The notes below the pieces were generated by a model. The model was not told where the DNA came from and ran no database searches. It worked only from the letters and a program-made list of their open reading frames with translations. Shown piece by piece: positions 45,621 to 53,991 of a stretch of 64,000 nt of DNA. The first letter of the stretch is position 1. Every line of letters starts with the position of its first letter. A program made the position numbers and the translations under genes. The stretch comes from Fusibacter ferrireducens (GTDB lineage: Bacteria; Bacillota; Clostridia; Peptostreptococcales; Acidaminobacteraceae): positions 124,001 to 188,000 of the forward strand of contig NZ_JADKNH010000006.1 of assembly GCF_015352425.1 (NCBI RefSeq), read 5' to 3'.

Positions 45621-46826
45621 TTAATCTTTTAAGATTTCTTTAACAATCGTTTCTACTTTACCATCTTTCAATGTGATTTCAACCTGTTCTTTTACACTGA
45701 CCTCATTCACAGAGCGTATAATCGCTCCATTTTTTCTCATTATAGTATACCCCCTTTGCATCGTAGCTAACGGACTTAGCGCATTTATTTTGCTTCCCAG
45801 ATATTCCAATTCAGCAAAGTTCGTTTTAAGTCTGAATTTCAAAATTTGAGTCATTTGATCTTTTAAGTGTTCTATTTCGCGATATTCTCTTTCAACTCTA
45901 TAATTCAGCTTCATAGATAAGCGTTCCGGTGCTGTGGCTTCCAGCAACAAACGGCTGTTCTCAAGTTTACGCATCATCTGCTGTTGCATGGACTTCATCA
46001 GTTGATTTAAATACGATTCAATTTCCGCTTTTGATTTAATGGCGATCTCTGCCGCCGCTGAAGGCGTTGCCGCTCTAAAATCTGCAACAAAATCGGCAAT
46101 TGTAAAATCGGTCTCATGTCCAACACCGGAAATAATAGGGGTTTCAGATTTAAATATCGCTCTGGCCACTTCAACCTCATTAAACGACCAAAGTTCTTCT
46201 ATCGAACCGCCTCCACGCGAGAGGATAATTAAATCCACAGGCATTTTTTGATTGAAAAAATCAATCGCAGATGCAATTTCGCCAGCAGAAAACTCACCTT
46301 GAACTCGAACTGGAAAGATCAAGAGTTCTGCCAAATTAGACCGCCTGCCTGCAACCGATATAATATCTTGTATGGCAGCACCCGTTGGCGATGTTATAAT
46401 GCCTATTTTTTGCGGCAAGTTCGGCAGCTTTTTTTTATATCTTTGATCGAACAGTCCCTCTTGTTCTAATTGTTTTTTCAAGGCTTCAAATTTGATATGT
46501 AACGCACCTAAGCCCACGAAAGTTAATGATTGTGCATACATTTGATATTTGCCATCTCGTTCATATATGCTTACCGATCCTTTTAAATGCACTTTTTCTC
46601 CATTTTTAGGCACACGATCTAACAATTTCACATATTGAGAAAACATAATACAACTCATTTTGCTCTCTTCATCTTTAATTGAAAAATAGGCATGACCACT
46701 TGAATGCAGTGTGAAATTTGAAATTTCGCCCTCTATAAGCACTTGGTTTAAAATTGGATCTGCACCAATGATCTTTTTTAAATATTTCGTAATTTCCGTT
46801 ACCGAAAACGCTCTCATTTTTAGCAC
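45621..46826 (-). CDS. xseA: Exodeoxyribonuclease VII large subunit
   Basis: 401 residues. N-terminal OB fold (VTEITKYLKKIIGADPILNQ), catalytic region with GIITSPTGAAIQDI (about 142-155), ILSRGGGSIEELWSFN (about 203-218) and SGVGHETDFTIADFVAD (about 235-251), then a long coiled coil. It degrades single-stranded DNA to acid-soluble pieces. The GTG start at 46826 directly follows the stop of the TsaD-like gene and has AAGGAG at 8 bases; an ATG three codons on is the alternative. Confidence 0.93.
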   Translation of the reverse strand: MLKMRAFSVTEITKYLKKIIGADPILNQVLIEGEISNFTLHSSGHAYFSIKDEESKMSCIMFSQYVKLLDRVPKNGEKVHLKGSVSIYERDGKYQMYAQSLTFVGLGALHIKFEALKKQLEQEGLFDQRYKKKLPNLPQKIGIITSPTGAAIQDIISVAGRRSNLAELLIFPVRVQGEFSAGEIASAIDFFNQKMPVDLIILSRGGGSIEELWSFNEVEVARAIFKSETPIISGVGHETDFTIADFVADFRAATPSAAAEIAIKSKAEIESYLNQLMKSMQQQMMRKLENSRLLLEATAPERLSMKLNYRVEREYREIEHLKDQMTQILKFRLKTNFAELEYLGSKINALSPLATMQRGYTIMRKNGAIIRSVNEVSVKEQVEITLKDGKVETIVKEILKD

Positions 46827-47780
46827 TTATAAAGCTCCTTCCATGAATATTTTTTCTCTACCCAGTAACGCTATCCCATAGGCATTATCTCTCGAATACT
46901 CTGGTTTTGCAAAATACAATTGATCGTAGTATTGATTTAAATAGGCTCTGATGATGCAATTGGATGCCACACCACCTGATATAATCACTGCTCTATCGGA
47001 TTCAAAACCCTTTAGACAGTTCTCAAGAATATGTGCAATTGTATTGAAAAGGATTCTTGCAATTTCTTCATTTTCCACCTTGCCAATCAAGCTTTTAAAA
47101 TAGTTTTCAAGCCCAGAAATATTGAATCCAAAACAGGCATGCTCTGCTGTATCCACTTTTAAGGGCACTTCTTTATACTGTGTCGCCTGGCTGCGCCCAG
47201 CCATTTCGTCTAGTGCTTTACCACAAGGAAAATCAAGCCCCATCTCAACGCCAATGCGATCAATGAGTTGTCCAAAATTGAGATCTAAGGTCTCTCCAAT
47301 TAAATCTATCTTAAAGATTTTATTCGAATAATCCACATCCAAGAATTCTGTAGTGCCTCCTGAAAGATGCAATCCATAGAATTTATGTGGAATTCTACCT
47401 ATGCCACTGGTTGCCAATGCCGCCATCAAATGGCCTTCTTGATGTGAAAACGTAAACATTGGAATGCCAAGTGCATTGGAAAGATTTCGGGCAAATAGTA
47501 CACCTGCATTAAAAACAGGCATGTATGATCCTGAGACATTCCTAGGCGCATCACTCACCGCTATTGCCCTTAAATTTTTAACATCAAAAATAGCGGTAAG
47601 CGCTTCAAAGCTATCCGCTAGTTGATGTACGTGTTGATAAAATCCGTCTGATTGCCTTAACCCCTTTGACCCCGCTTTTACCCTGAGCAGTACATTCTTT
47701 TCAAAACGGATTTCCTGTGTTTGGATATCCACAAGCACCATTGAGGTCGTATAACAACTGGTATCAAGTCCTAGTATCAT
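46827..47780 (-). CDS. TsaD/Kae1-like ASKHA protein (paralogue)
   Basis: 317 residues. LGLDTSCYTTSM (3-14) is the phosphate-1 strand; SHQEGHLMAAL (about 111-121) gives the HxxxH metal pair; HLSGGTTEFLDV, CGKALDEMAG (about 191-200) and SGGVASN near 270 complete the ASKHA core. It resembles TsaD, the tRNA t6A enzyme, but is shorter and more divergent, and does not sit with tsaB/tsaE, so it is likely the second clostridial paralogue found beside nusB/xseA. Function unknown. It lies 3 bases from nusB and next to xseA, where Bacillus has folD. Confidence 0.8.
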   Translation of the reverse strand: MILGLDTSCYTTSMVLVDIQTQEIRFEKNVLLRVKAGSKGLRQSDGFYQHVHQLADSFEALTAIFDVKNLRAIAVSDAPRNVSGSYMPVFNAGVLFARNLSNALGIPMFTFSHQEGHLMAALATSGIGRIPHKFYGLHLSGGTTEFLDVDYSNKIFKIDLIGETLDLNFGQLIDRIGVEMGLDFPCGKALDEMAGRSQATQYKEVPLKVDTAEHACFGFNISGLENYFKSLIGKVENEEIARILFNTIAHILENCLKGFESDRAVIISGGVASNCIIRAYLNQYYDQLYFAKPEYSRDNAYGIALLGREKIFMEGAL

Positions 47781-47783
47781 AAC

Positions 47784-48179
47784 TTACTCCAGATTGATGA
47801 AATGTTTGAGTAGACCATTTATAAACTTGCCCGATTTTTCATCAACGTATTTTTTGGACATATTAATGGCCTCATTTACAGTTACTTTATTGGGAATGTC
47901 CGGCATCATTTTAAGTTCTGTAACTGCCGTTCTCAGAATGGCGAGATCTATTTTACTCAACCTTTCCATTGTCCATCTTTTAAGCAGTGGGGTAATTTCC
48001 CCATCGATCATGGCTTTGTTTTCAATAAACAGCCCCAAAACCTCATCAATGTATTTTTTGTCCACTTCTTCTTCGTATTGCTCTACCATTCGATCTGCAA
48101 AGGCTTTATCAAAAGTCGTGTGTATATCCATTTGATAAATGACTTCCATAGCAATTTCACGACTTCTACTCCTATTCAT
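47784..48179 (-). CDS. nusB: Transcription antitermination protein NusB
   Basis: 131 residues. RSREIAMEVIYQMD (4-17) and the C-terminal KVTVNEAINMSKKYVDEKSGKFINGLL match NusB. The all-helical protein binds the boxA of rRNA transcripts with NusE. GGAGGC precedes the ATG; a 14-bp hairpin (48198-48228) sits between it and the Asp23 gene. Confidence 0.93.
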   Translation of the reverse strand: MNRSRSREIAMEVIYQMDIHTTFDKAFADRMVEQYEEEVDKKYIDEVLGLFIENKAMIDGEITPLLKRWTMERLSKIDLAILRTAVTELKMMPDIPNKVTVNEAINMSKKYVDEKSGKFINGLLKHFINLE

Positions 48180-48197
48180 ATGCGCCTCCTATACATC

Positions 48198-48228
48198 AAA
48201 TAATGTGAAGCAAAGCTTCACATTATTT
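48198..48228. terminator. Perfect hairpin between the Asp23-like gene and nusB
   Basis: 14-bp perfect stem AAATAATGTGAAGC / GCTTCACATTATTT with a 3-base loop. On the minus strand only a broken T run follows, and nusB starts about 18 bases later. It could be a weak terminator, attenuator or processing site. Confidence 0.5.
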
Positions 48229-48233
48229 TGTCA

Positions 48234-48614
48234 CTACTTCATATTGTCTTTCTCATTTTTTATATTAATGCCCGCTATATTCACGTTAACGCCTGCCACT
48301 TCCAGTCCCGTCATGGATTCAATTGCAAGCTTGACATTTTCTTGAACTTCTTTAGCCACCTCATGAATCTTTGTCCCATAGTCAACAATGACACTCAGCT
48401 CCACCAGTATGATATTGTCATTCATTTCAACTTGTATACCCTTATTGAAATTCTTCTTGCCGATCAGCTCAAGAACATCGTCCTGAAATGTGCCGTTTAA
48501 AGCTTTAATGCCCTTTATTTCTGAAGCTGCAATCGTTGAAATAACGCCAATAACATCATCTGCAATATTTACTTTACCGTGTTTATATGAATCAATAATC
48601 GTATTTTCAGCCAT
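48234..48614 (-). CDS. Asp23/Gls24 family envelope stress protein
   Basis: 126 residues of the DUF322/Asp23 family: GKVNIADDVIGVISTIAASEIKGI at 13-36 and ELSVIVDYGTKIHEVAKEVQENVK near 71-94. The family is linked to cell envelope stress and, in relatives, to the AmaP membrane anchor; here no amaP is adjacent. The gene leads the nusB-xseAB-ispA cluster, as yqhY does in Bacillus. GGAGGC precedes the start. Confidence 0.9.
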   Translation of the reverse strand: MAENTIIDSYKHGKVNIADDVIGVISTIAASEIKGIKALNGTFQDDVLELIGKKNFNKGIQVEMNDNIILVELSVIVDYGTKIHEVAKEVQENVKLAIESMTGLEVAGVNVNIAGINIKNEKDNMK

Positions 48615-48715
48615 ATTATTGCCTCCTATTCAAACTGTCTCTATGTTAAATCCATTATTTTCTACGTACATTTTATTATATCAAAGATGAATGGGTAATA
48701 CAACTATGATTGAAA

Positions 48716-48803
48716 TTGACCACTGCGTGGGGCTCATTTCGCCTTGCGAAAACGCTGCCTTCGCTTCTTAAAGGCAATGGACACTTTTTGACCTAGTGGT
48801 CAA
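48716..48803. repeat. Imperfect palindromic element (88 nt)
   Basis: Inverted ends TTGACCACT (48716-48724) and AGTGGTCAA (48795-48803) flank two inner hairpins, TTCGC-CTT-GCGAA and GCCTT-N-AAGGC, and a nested TTTTGACC-N4-GGTCAAAA. This GC-richer, wholly folding piece between the Asp23-like and zinc-ribbon genes resembles a REP or small MITE copy. No second copy is in the window, so mobility is unproved. Confidence 0.4.
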
Positions 48804-48831
48804 AACCACTACACGTTAGCATTAAAAGATT

Positions 48832-48870
48832 AGGGACGGAGTATTTACTGTGTAAATACTAGCCGTCCCT
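48832..48870. terminator. Hairpin after the zinc-ribbon protein gene
   Basis: AGGGACGG / CCGTCCCT enclose AGTATTTAC / GTAAATACT, with an extra AG on one side and a 3-base loop. It follows the zinc-ribbon gene stop by 24 bases. The minus-strand continuation (AATCTTTTAATG) is only partly T-rich. Confidence 0.6.
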
Positions 48871-48893
48871 GATATCTGTTCCACTCTGGTTAT

Positions 48894-49343
48894 TTACGCT
48901 TTTTCTTCTGTTTCCTCTTCTTTACAACAATCACATTCGTCATCGCCACAACAATCGCATTCATCCGAAAATTCGATGATTAGTCCACAACTTGGACATT
49001 CGATCTCTTCACCTTTGTCAATTAATTGACCATCGACAAAAATTGTTTCCCCACAATCAGGACACTCGATTTCCTCAAAGTCATCTTGAAAATCTTCAAG
49101 TTCGTATATGTCTTCTTCGAGTTCAGCAAGGTCTTCATCAACTGCTTCGATGTAATCATCAAGTTCCATGACTGATTCGCTAATTTCGTCTAGCTCTTCA
49201 TAGACTTCTTCCATTTCTTCTGCGAATTCTTCTAAAATGTTGATGATGTTTAGCAATAATTTGCCCTCTTTAGTTGAATCACTCATTTCCATACCTTCGG
49301 CTAATCCTTTAAGATATGACACTCTTTCATACATATAGCTCAT
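48894..49343 (-). CDS. CD1247-type N-terminal domain zinc-ribbon protein
   Basis: 149 residues. The opening MSYMYERVSYLKGLAEGME is the conserved CD1247 N-terminal domain. A very acidic coiled coil follows (about 30-85). Two CxxC pairs, CPDCG and CPSCG (about 94-120), form a zinc ribbon, and the tail adds CDCCGDDECDCC, which could bind more metal. Found only in Clostridia, often near efp; function unknown. GGAGGG precedes the ATG and efp lies 61 bp upstream. Confidence 0.8.
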   Translation of the reverse strand: MSYMYERVSYLKGLAEGMEMSDSTKEGKLLLNIINILEEFAEEMEEVYEELDEISESVMELDDYIEAVDEDLAELEEDIYELEDFQDDFEEIECPDCGETIFVDGQLIDKGEEIECPSCGLIIEFSDECDCCGDDECDCCKEEETEEKA

Positions 49344-49403
49344 GTGTTTTCCCTCCTTCAGTGGGTTTTATTTTTATTAAAACAGCTTGCGCTGGTTTAA
49401 ACA

Positions 49404-49961
49404 CTAAGCTCTGGATAAATACTCGCCAGTTCTTGTATCAATTTTGATTTTGTCACCTTCGTTGACGAAAGAAGGTACATTGATTTCTGCACCTGTTTCA
49501 ACAATAGCTTTTTTAGTAACATTAGTCGCCGTGTCACCTTTAACGCCAGGCTCTGACTCTGTTACTAAAAGAACTACAAAGTTAGGCGGTTCCACTTGGA
49601 AACAGTTCCCTTTATAAAACTTAAGGGTCGCATTATCATTTTCTTTGATGTAAAGAATTGCATCTTCAACTTGTTCAGCTGATAATGGAATTTGATCATA
49701 TGTTTCATTGTCCATAAAATAGTATAAATCGCCTTCGTTATACAAATATTGCATTTCTTTAGTCTCAATGTGAGCTCTTGGGAATTTTTCAGATGGATTA
49801 AAAGCTTGTTCTCTAATCGTCCCGTTTATTAGACTCTTGTATTTCGTTCTAACGAAAGCTGCACCTTTACCTGGCTTAACATGTTGAAAATCAACCACCA
49901 CAAATGGCTCACCATTTATCTCAAATGTTACACCCTTTCTAAATTCACTTGCAGAAATCAT
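49404..49961 (-). CDS. efp: Elongation factor P
   Basis: 185 residues, three beta-barrel domains. The tip loop [14 protein letters not shown] (28-41) carries the central lysine that is often modified; [10 protein letters not shown] and the C-terminal [16 protein letters not shown] are standard. It relieves stalling at polyproline stretches. Upstream lies the decayed M24 peptidase gene, its usual neighbour. GGAGGTAGG precedes the ATG. Confidence 0.95.
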   Translation of the reverse strand: MISASEFRKGVTFEINGEPFVVVDFQHVKPGKGAAFVRTKYKSLINGTIREQAFNPSEKFPRAHIETKEMQYLYNEGDLYYFMDNETYDQIPLSAEQVEDAILYIKENDNATLKFYKGNCFQVEPPNFVVLLVTESEPGVKGDTATNVTKKAIVETGAEINVPSFVNEGDKIKIDTRTGEYLSRA

Positions 49962-49986
49962 TTCCTACCTCCAAAATTATATTAAA

Positions 49987-50440
49987 TTATATTTCTATAA
50001 GATGTTCTGGCGCTTTCGTTAAACGCTCATAGCCATCTACAGTTACCAAAACCATATCCTTGATTCGGACACCGCTGTAGTATTAAAAAATGCTTTACAA
50101 TACATCCTGTTCGCCAGATTCAAGTTCAGACCTTTAAGACGATGATCTTTGCATGTATTCGTCAAACCAGATCATATCATCTGCGTTGTTTTCACTTGCA
50201 AGTTCAAGCACTGCGCTTCTCGTCATATCGGAACAATATCCATTATATATACAACCCTAATCTGATGTCAAGAACTCTCCGTCTTCTATGATTTTATCAG
50301 ATGCAACGCCATGTGGCAATGCCGATCTCATCCCAGATTTAATAATACTTTTAAACAGCTTGTTTTCAGTATTTTTAGATATCCTAAAACGATTGCATTC
50401 AGCAGATATTTTGCCTTTATTTTACCCTATTTTAATAAAA
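49987..50440 (-). pseudogene. Xaa-Pro aminopeptidase (M24 family) remnant
   Basis: Reading the minus strand in pieces recovers M24 peptidase sequence. Near 50190-50360 there is SIIKSGMRSALPHGVASDK and EDGEFLTSD-stop-GCIYNGYCSD with MTRSA after it: the metal-site region D-Y-G with the tyrosine codon replaced by TAG at 50257-50259. Near 49987-50075 there is YSGVRIKDMVLVTVDGYERL followed by TKAPEHLIEI and a stop, the usual C-terminus of Xaa-Pro dipeptidases. The N-terminal 130 or so residues and much of the middle are missing, and the pieces are in different frames. An intact copy normally sits directly upstream of efp in clostridia. The remaining 65 bases up to the PilT-like gene hold nothing I recognise. 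Confidence 0.85.
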
Positions 50441-50505
50441 CTTAGGATTTCAACAACAGGATTATGAGCTTAACGATCGCCGATGGGCTCAAAGACCGTT
50501 AATTG

Positions 50506-51576
50506 CTACGCCTTTTCATGTGTGAATTCCTGTCTTTTTACGAATTCAATGTCGTGCGCATACTTATAGACCACTGAACGTTTTATCTGCCCTGCCTTAT
50601 AGAGTTCAAACAAGCTATTATCCATGTACATCATAGAATGTTTTCGTCCTGCAATAAGCGCCTGTGTAATCTCCTTGAGCTGATCATTGATGATATAGGA
50701 CTTAATTGCGGCATTTGGCAATAAAAATTCATACGCCAACAATTGATTGGATTCATCTATGGCAGGTACCAATTGTTGTGAGATAATCCCCAACAAAGTC
50801 GCCGTCAATTTATATTTTCTCATTTCTGTTTTTTTATGCGAATTTGAAGTCACAATTTTTTCAATAGTCGATCGAGAATTATTAGCGGGTACACCTGCAA
50901 TTACCAGTTTTCCTGACTCTGCTATCTGAAGTGCCAAATCGATAACCCGCTCATCAGATAAATCAGAAATCATCAAAATATCTGGATCATGCTTCATCGC
51001 TCCGAGCACGCCATCATATATTGTCGGGCAATCCGTACCAACATCTCTTTGCGAAATAATGGCATCATGGTGTTTGAACAGATATTCTATGGGCTCTTCA
51101 ACTGTAATAACATGAGCCCTCGACGTCTGATTGATTTTGTTGATAAGTGCTGCAATGGTTGTTGATTTTCCAGATCCTGATGCGCCGCTCACAAGCAACA
51201 GTCCCCTTTGATAATTTATGAGTTCAATAAAAGCGTTGGGAATACCTAATGTATCAACCTCTGGGATATCGAATCTCAACAATCTAAAGGTAATACTCGC
51301 TGTGCCTCTTTGCATGATGATATTAATTCTAAACCGCCCCAAATTATGAATAGAATGACTGAAACTAACTTCACCATTTGATTTAAGTCGTTCCAATTGA
51401 TCCTTATTGCAGATGGCATCCACAATACTATTTATCTCCAGATAGTCCACAGCCGCTTGAGCCTCAACCTGCTCAAGTTTTCCATTTTTTCTAATTACAG
51501 GCACAGCCCCTGGCACCAGATGAATGTCAGATGCTTGTCTCTCTAAAGCGTATTCCAAAAGTGTTATATAATCCAT
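50506..51576 (-). CDS. PilT-like type II/IV secretion ATPase, degenerate motor motifs
   Basis: 356 residues. The N-terminal PAS-like half has the family opening ASDIHLVPGAVPVIRKNGKL; Walker A GASGSGKS is at 131-138 and an Asp box ITVEEPIEYLF at 157-167. In true PilT the Walker B reads DPDVI-x-VGE-x-RD and the His box TLHTNS; here they are DPDILMISDLSD (198-209) and AGVPANNS (227-234), so the catalytic glutamate and histidine are replaced. QQLVPAIDESN and MDNSLFELYKAGQI near the end still match PilT. No pilin or pilus genes are in the window. It may be a regulatory or otherwise repurposed relative, or on the way to loss. Confidence 0.75.
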   Translation of the reverse strand: MDYITLLEYALERQASDIHLVPGAVPVIRKNGKLEQVEAQAAVDYLEINSIVDAICNKDQLERLKSNGEVSFSHSIHNLGRFRINIIMQRGTASITFRLLRFDIPEVDTLGIPNAFIELINYQRGLLLVSGASGSGKSTTIAALINKINQTSRAHVITVEEPIEYLFKHHDAIISQRDVGTDCPTIYDGVLGAMKHDPDILMISDLSDERVIDLALQIAESGKLVIAGVPANNSRSTIEKIVTSNSHKKTEMRKYKLTATLLGIISQQLVPAIDESNQLLAYEFLLPNAAIKSYIINDQLKEITQALIAGRKHSMMYMDNSLFELYKAGQIKRSVVYKYAHDIEFVKRQEFTHEKA

Positions 51577-51619
51577 AACAAAGCCTCCAATGGATGAGCC
51601 TATCCCCTAGACACTAAAA

Positions 51620-52081
51620 TTACAATTTTCTATTCAAGTATTGGTCAAAATCAATCAATTTACCTTCATAAGGTTGATTCATGTGTACACTGGTCAGCAA
51701 ATAATCTGCCGTGGCAATATTCGTAGCAATGGGAATATTATAAAGTGTTGCAATTCTCAAAAGGGCTTTTACATCTGGGTCATGCGGATGCATGCTCAAC
51801 GGGTCCCAAAAGAAGATCATAAAATTAATTTCTCCCTCAACAATTTTGCTGCCAATTTGTTGATCACCACCCAGCGGACCACTATTGACACCCCTCACCG
51901 GAAGTTCTGTCGCCTCACTGATCATTTTAGCCGTGGTACCTGTGCCATATAAAAAATGTTTCCCCAAAGATTCTTTGTTTTCATCACACCAGCGGATCAT
52001 ATCTTGTTTTCTGGAGTCATGTGCAATCAGTGCAATATGCTTTACAACTGGAATAACATGTGCATTTTTCTGTTCAGACAT
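51620..52081 (-). CDS. mgsA: Methylglyoxal synthase
   Basis: 153 residues. KHIALIAHDSRKQDMI (15-30), the catalytic aspartate in GPLGGDQQIG (about 67-76) and HPHDPD (about 98-103) match MgsA. It converts dihydroxyacetone phosphate to methylglyoxal, bypassing lower glycolysis when phosphate is short. AGGAGA precedes its ATG; a terminator-like hairpin separates it from udk upstream. Confidence 0.93.
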   Translation of the reverse strand: MSEQKNAHVIPVVKHIALIAHDSRKQDMIRWCDENKESLGKHFLYGTGTTAKMISEATELPVRGVNSGPLGGDQQIGSKIVEGEINFMIFFWDPLSMHPHDPDVKALLRIATLYNIPIATNIATADYLLTSVHMNQPYEGKLIDFDQYLNRKL

Positions 52082-52100
52082 AGCAATCTCCTTTCTATTT

Positions 52101-52126
52101 GAAAAGCAGTGGTGACAACCACTGCT
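52101..52126 (-). terminator. Terminator-like hairpin after udk
   Basis: 9-bp stem AGCAGTGGT / ACCACTGCT with a 4-base loop, followed on the minus strand by TTTTC. It overlaps the udk stop and lies 20 bases before the mgsA start. Confidence 0.6.
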
Positions 52127-52760
52127 AAATCTTCTTATTTTTTTCTTGAATAATTGATGTTACTTTGGTAGTCATAATATCAATGGCAACCTTATTATAG
52201 CCACCTTCTGGGATAATAATATCCGCGTATTTCTTTGTGGGTTCAATAAATTGCTCGTGAGCGGGCTTAACCGTTTTTAGATACTGTTCAATTACAGATT
52301 CTAAAGTTCTGCCCCTTTCATTGATATCTCTTGTAATGCGTCTGATAATACGCACATCCGCATCCGTATCCACAAATATCTTAATATCCATCAAATCTCT
52401 CAACTGCTTATCTTCGAGAATCATGATGCCCTCTACAATGATAATATCTCTAGGACAGACTTTTATAGATTCTAGCTCTCGATTGTGCTTAGAAAAATTG
52501 TAGATGGGTTTTTGAATGGTCTTGTGATTGCAAAGATCGTGAATGTGTTCAATCAATAAACTCGTATCGAATGCAAGAGGATGATCATAGTTGGTCTTAA
52601 CGCGTTCCTCATAGGTGAGATCACTCTGATCTCTATAGTAAGCATCTTGCTCTATAATCAAAATATTTTCATCCGGCAAGGACTGGAAAATAGCTTTTGC
52701 AACAGTACTCTTACCAGAGCCTGTTCCTCCTGCAACACCGATAACGATTGGCTTAGTCAT
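52125..52760 (-). CDS. udk: Uridine kinase
   Basis: 211 residues. P-loop [12 protein letters not shown] (8-19), [17 protein letters not shown] (about 37-53), NYDHPLAFD and [14 protein letters not shown] (about 107-120) match uridine-cytidine kinases. It salvages uridine and cytidine to UMP and CMP, complementing cmk and pdp elsewhere in the window. It overlaps trhP by 8 bases, conserved as in the Bacillus yrrMNO-udk cluster. Confidence 0.93.
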   Translation of the reverse strand: MTKPIVIGVAGGTGSGKSTVAKAIFQSLPDENILIIEQDAYYRDQSDLTYEERVKTNYDHPLAFDTSLLIEHIHDLCNHKTIQKPIYNFSKHNRELESIKVCPRDIIIVEGIMILEDKQLRDLMDIKIFVDTDADVRIIRRITRDINERGRTLESVIEQYLKTVKPAHEQFIEPTKKYADIIIPEGGYNKVAIDIMTTKVTSIIQEKNKKI

Positions 52761-53991
52761 GGAGACCCTCCTTAGGTTTTCTTAATATATAATAAGGCTT
52801 AACCTCAGATGCCACAGGTATTTTAATCACTTGCTGAGCATGAGGGGCTTTTTCAACCGACTCACCTTTATCATTAATAATCTGTTCTATCGTTTGATCC
52901 GCACTATAATAATTAGGTCCGATAATTTCGATTTTATCGCCTACACTGAAATGATTTCTTTGCTCAACAGTTGCCATTTTAGTCTCTGGATCATAAGATT
53001 TAACCACTCCTATAAAATCATATTCTCTTATATAAGAACTTGACGTATAGAGTTGGTCTTTATCAGTGGGTTTGTTTTGATAAAAGCCTTTTGTAAATTC
53101 ACGATGAGAAGCCTTTCTAATTTCATCAAACCATTCAGGATTGTATTGATAGCCTTCTGGATCTCTATAATAAGCATCAATGGCTTCTCTATAGGCCCTC
53201 ACTATATTGGCTACATAGTAGACCGTTTTCATTCTGCCTTCAATTTTGAGGCTGTTGAGGCCAGAATTTATGAGTTCAGGAATGTGTTCTATCATGCAAA
53301 GATCTTTTGAGTTGAAAAAGAATGTGCCCTTGTCGGTTTCCTCTATAGGTATATATTCCCCAGGACGGTTTACCTCAACCAATTGATATTCCCATCTACA
53401 CGGTTGAGAACACGCACCTCTGTTGGCATCTCTATTGTTAAGATAGTTGCTCAAAAGACATCTTCCCGAATATGAAATACACATCGCACCATGTATAAAA
53501 GCCTCAATTTCAAGCGTTGGAGGTGTTTTAAGTCTTATTTCAGAGATCTCATCGAATGACAATTCCCGTGCTAAAATAACGCGTTTAACGCCTTGTTCAT
53601 GCCAAAAATTCGCACTCATATAATTCGTATTATTGGCTTGAGTGCTCAAATGTATCTCTAGCTCAGGCGCATGCTGTTTAACGAACATAAAAGTTCCAGG
53701 ATCGGATAGAATAACTGCGTCGAGACCTAGGTCTTTGATCTCTTCGATATACATCTCCAAATCTTTTATATCCTCATTATGCGGAATAATATTTAACGTC
53801 AGAAAGACTCTTCGACCATACGAATGTGCAAATTCAATGCCCTCTTTCATCTGTTCAATAGAAAAATTTTTAGCTGCAGCTCTAAGTCCAAACGTCTGTC
53901 CGCCAATATAGACAGCATCAGCGCCATAGATTATAGCATATTTGAGCTTATCTAAATCTCCTGCTGGTGCTAACAACTCAACTTTATTCAT
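52753..53991 (-). CDS. trhP: U32 family peptidase / tRNA 5-hydroxyuridine synthesis protein (TrhP-like)
   Basis: 412 residues. [25 protein letters not shown] (3-27) is the U32 opening; the cysteine region [20 protein letters not shown] (about 177-196) ending with ACSQPCRW supplies the cysteines thought to hold a Fe-S cluster. TrhP proteins hydroxylate U34 of some tRNAs using prephenate. It overlaps trmR upstream by 8 bases and udk downstream by 8; the TrhP role comes mostly from this conserved pairing. In Bacillus two such proteins occur in tandem; here there is one. Confidence 0.85.
   Translation of the reverse strand: MNKVELLAPAGDLDKLKYAIIYGADAVYIGGQTFGLRAAAKNFSIEQMKEGIEFAHSYGRRVFLTLNIIPHNEDIKDLEMYIEEIKDLGLDAVILSDPGTFMFVKQHAPELEIHLSTQANNTNYMSANFWHEQGVKRVILARELSFDEISEIRLKTPPTLEIEAFIHGAMCISYSGRCLLSNYLNNRDANRGACSQPCRWEYQLVEVNRPGEYIPIEETDKGTFFFNSKDLCMIEHIPELINSGLNSLKIEGRMKTVYYVANIVRAYREAIDAYYRDPEGYQYNPEWFDEIRKASHREFTKGFYQNKPTDKDQLYTSSSYIREYDFIGVVKSYDPETKMATVEQRNHFSVGDKIEIIGPNYYSADQTIEQIINDKGESVEKAPHAQQVIKIPVASEVKPYYILRKPKEGLHD

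Noticed and set aside
50450-50505. TTAACG/CGTTAA inverted repeat before the PilT-like gene
   Set aside because: Six base pairs with a 20-base loop in AT-rich DNA is within chance.
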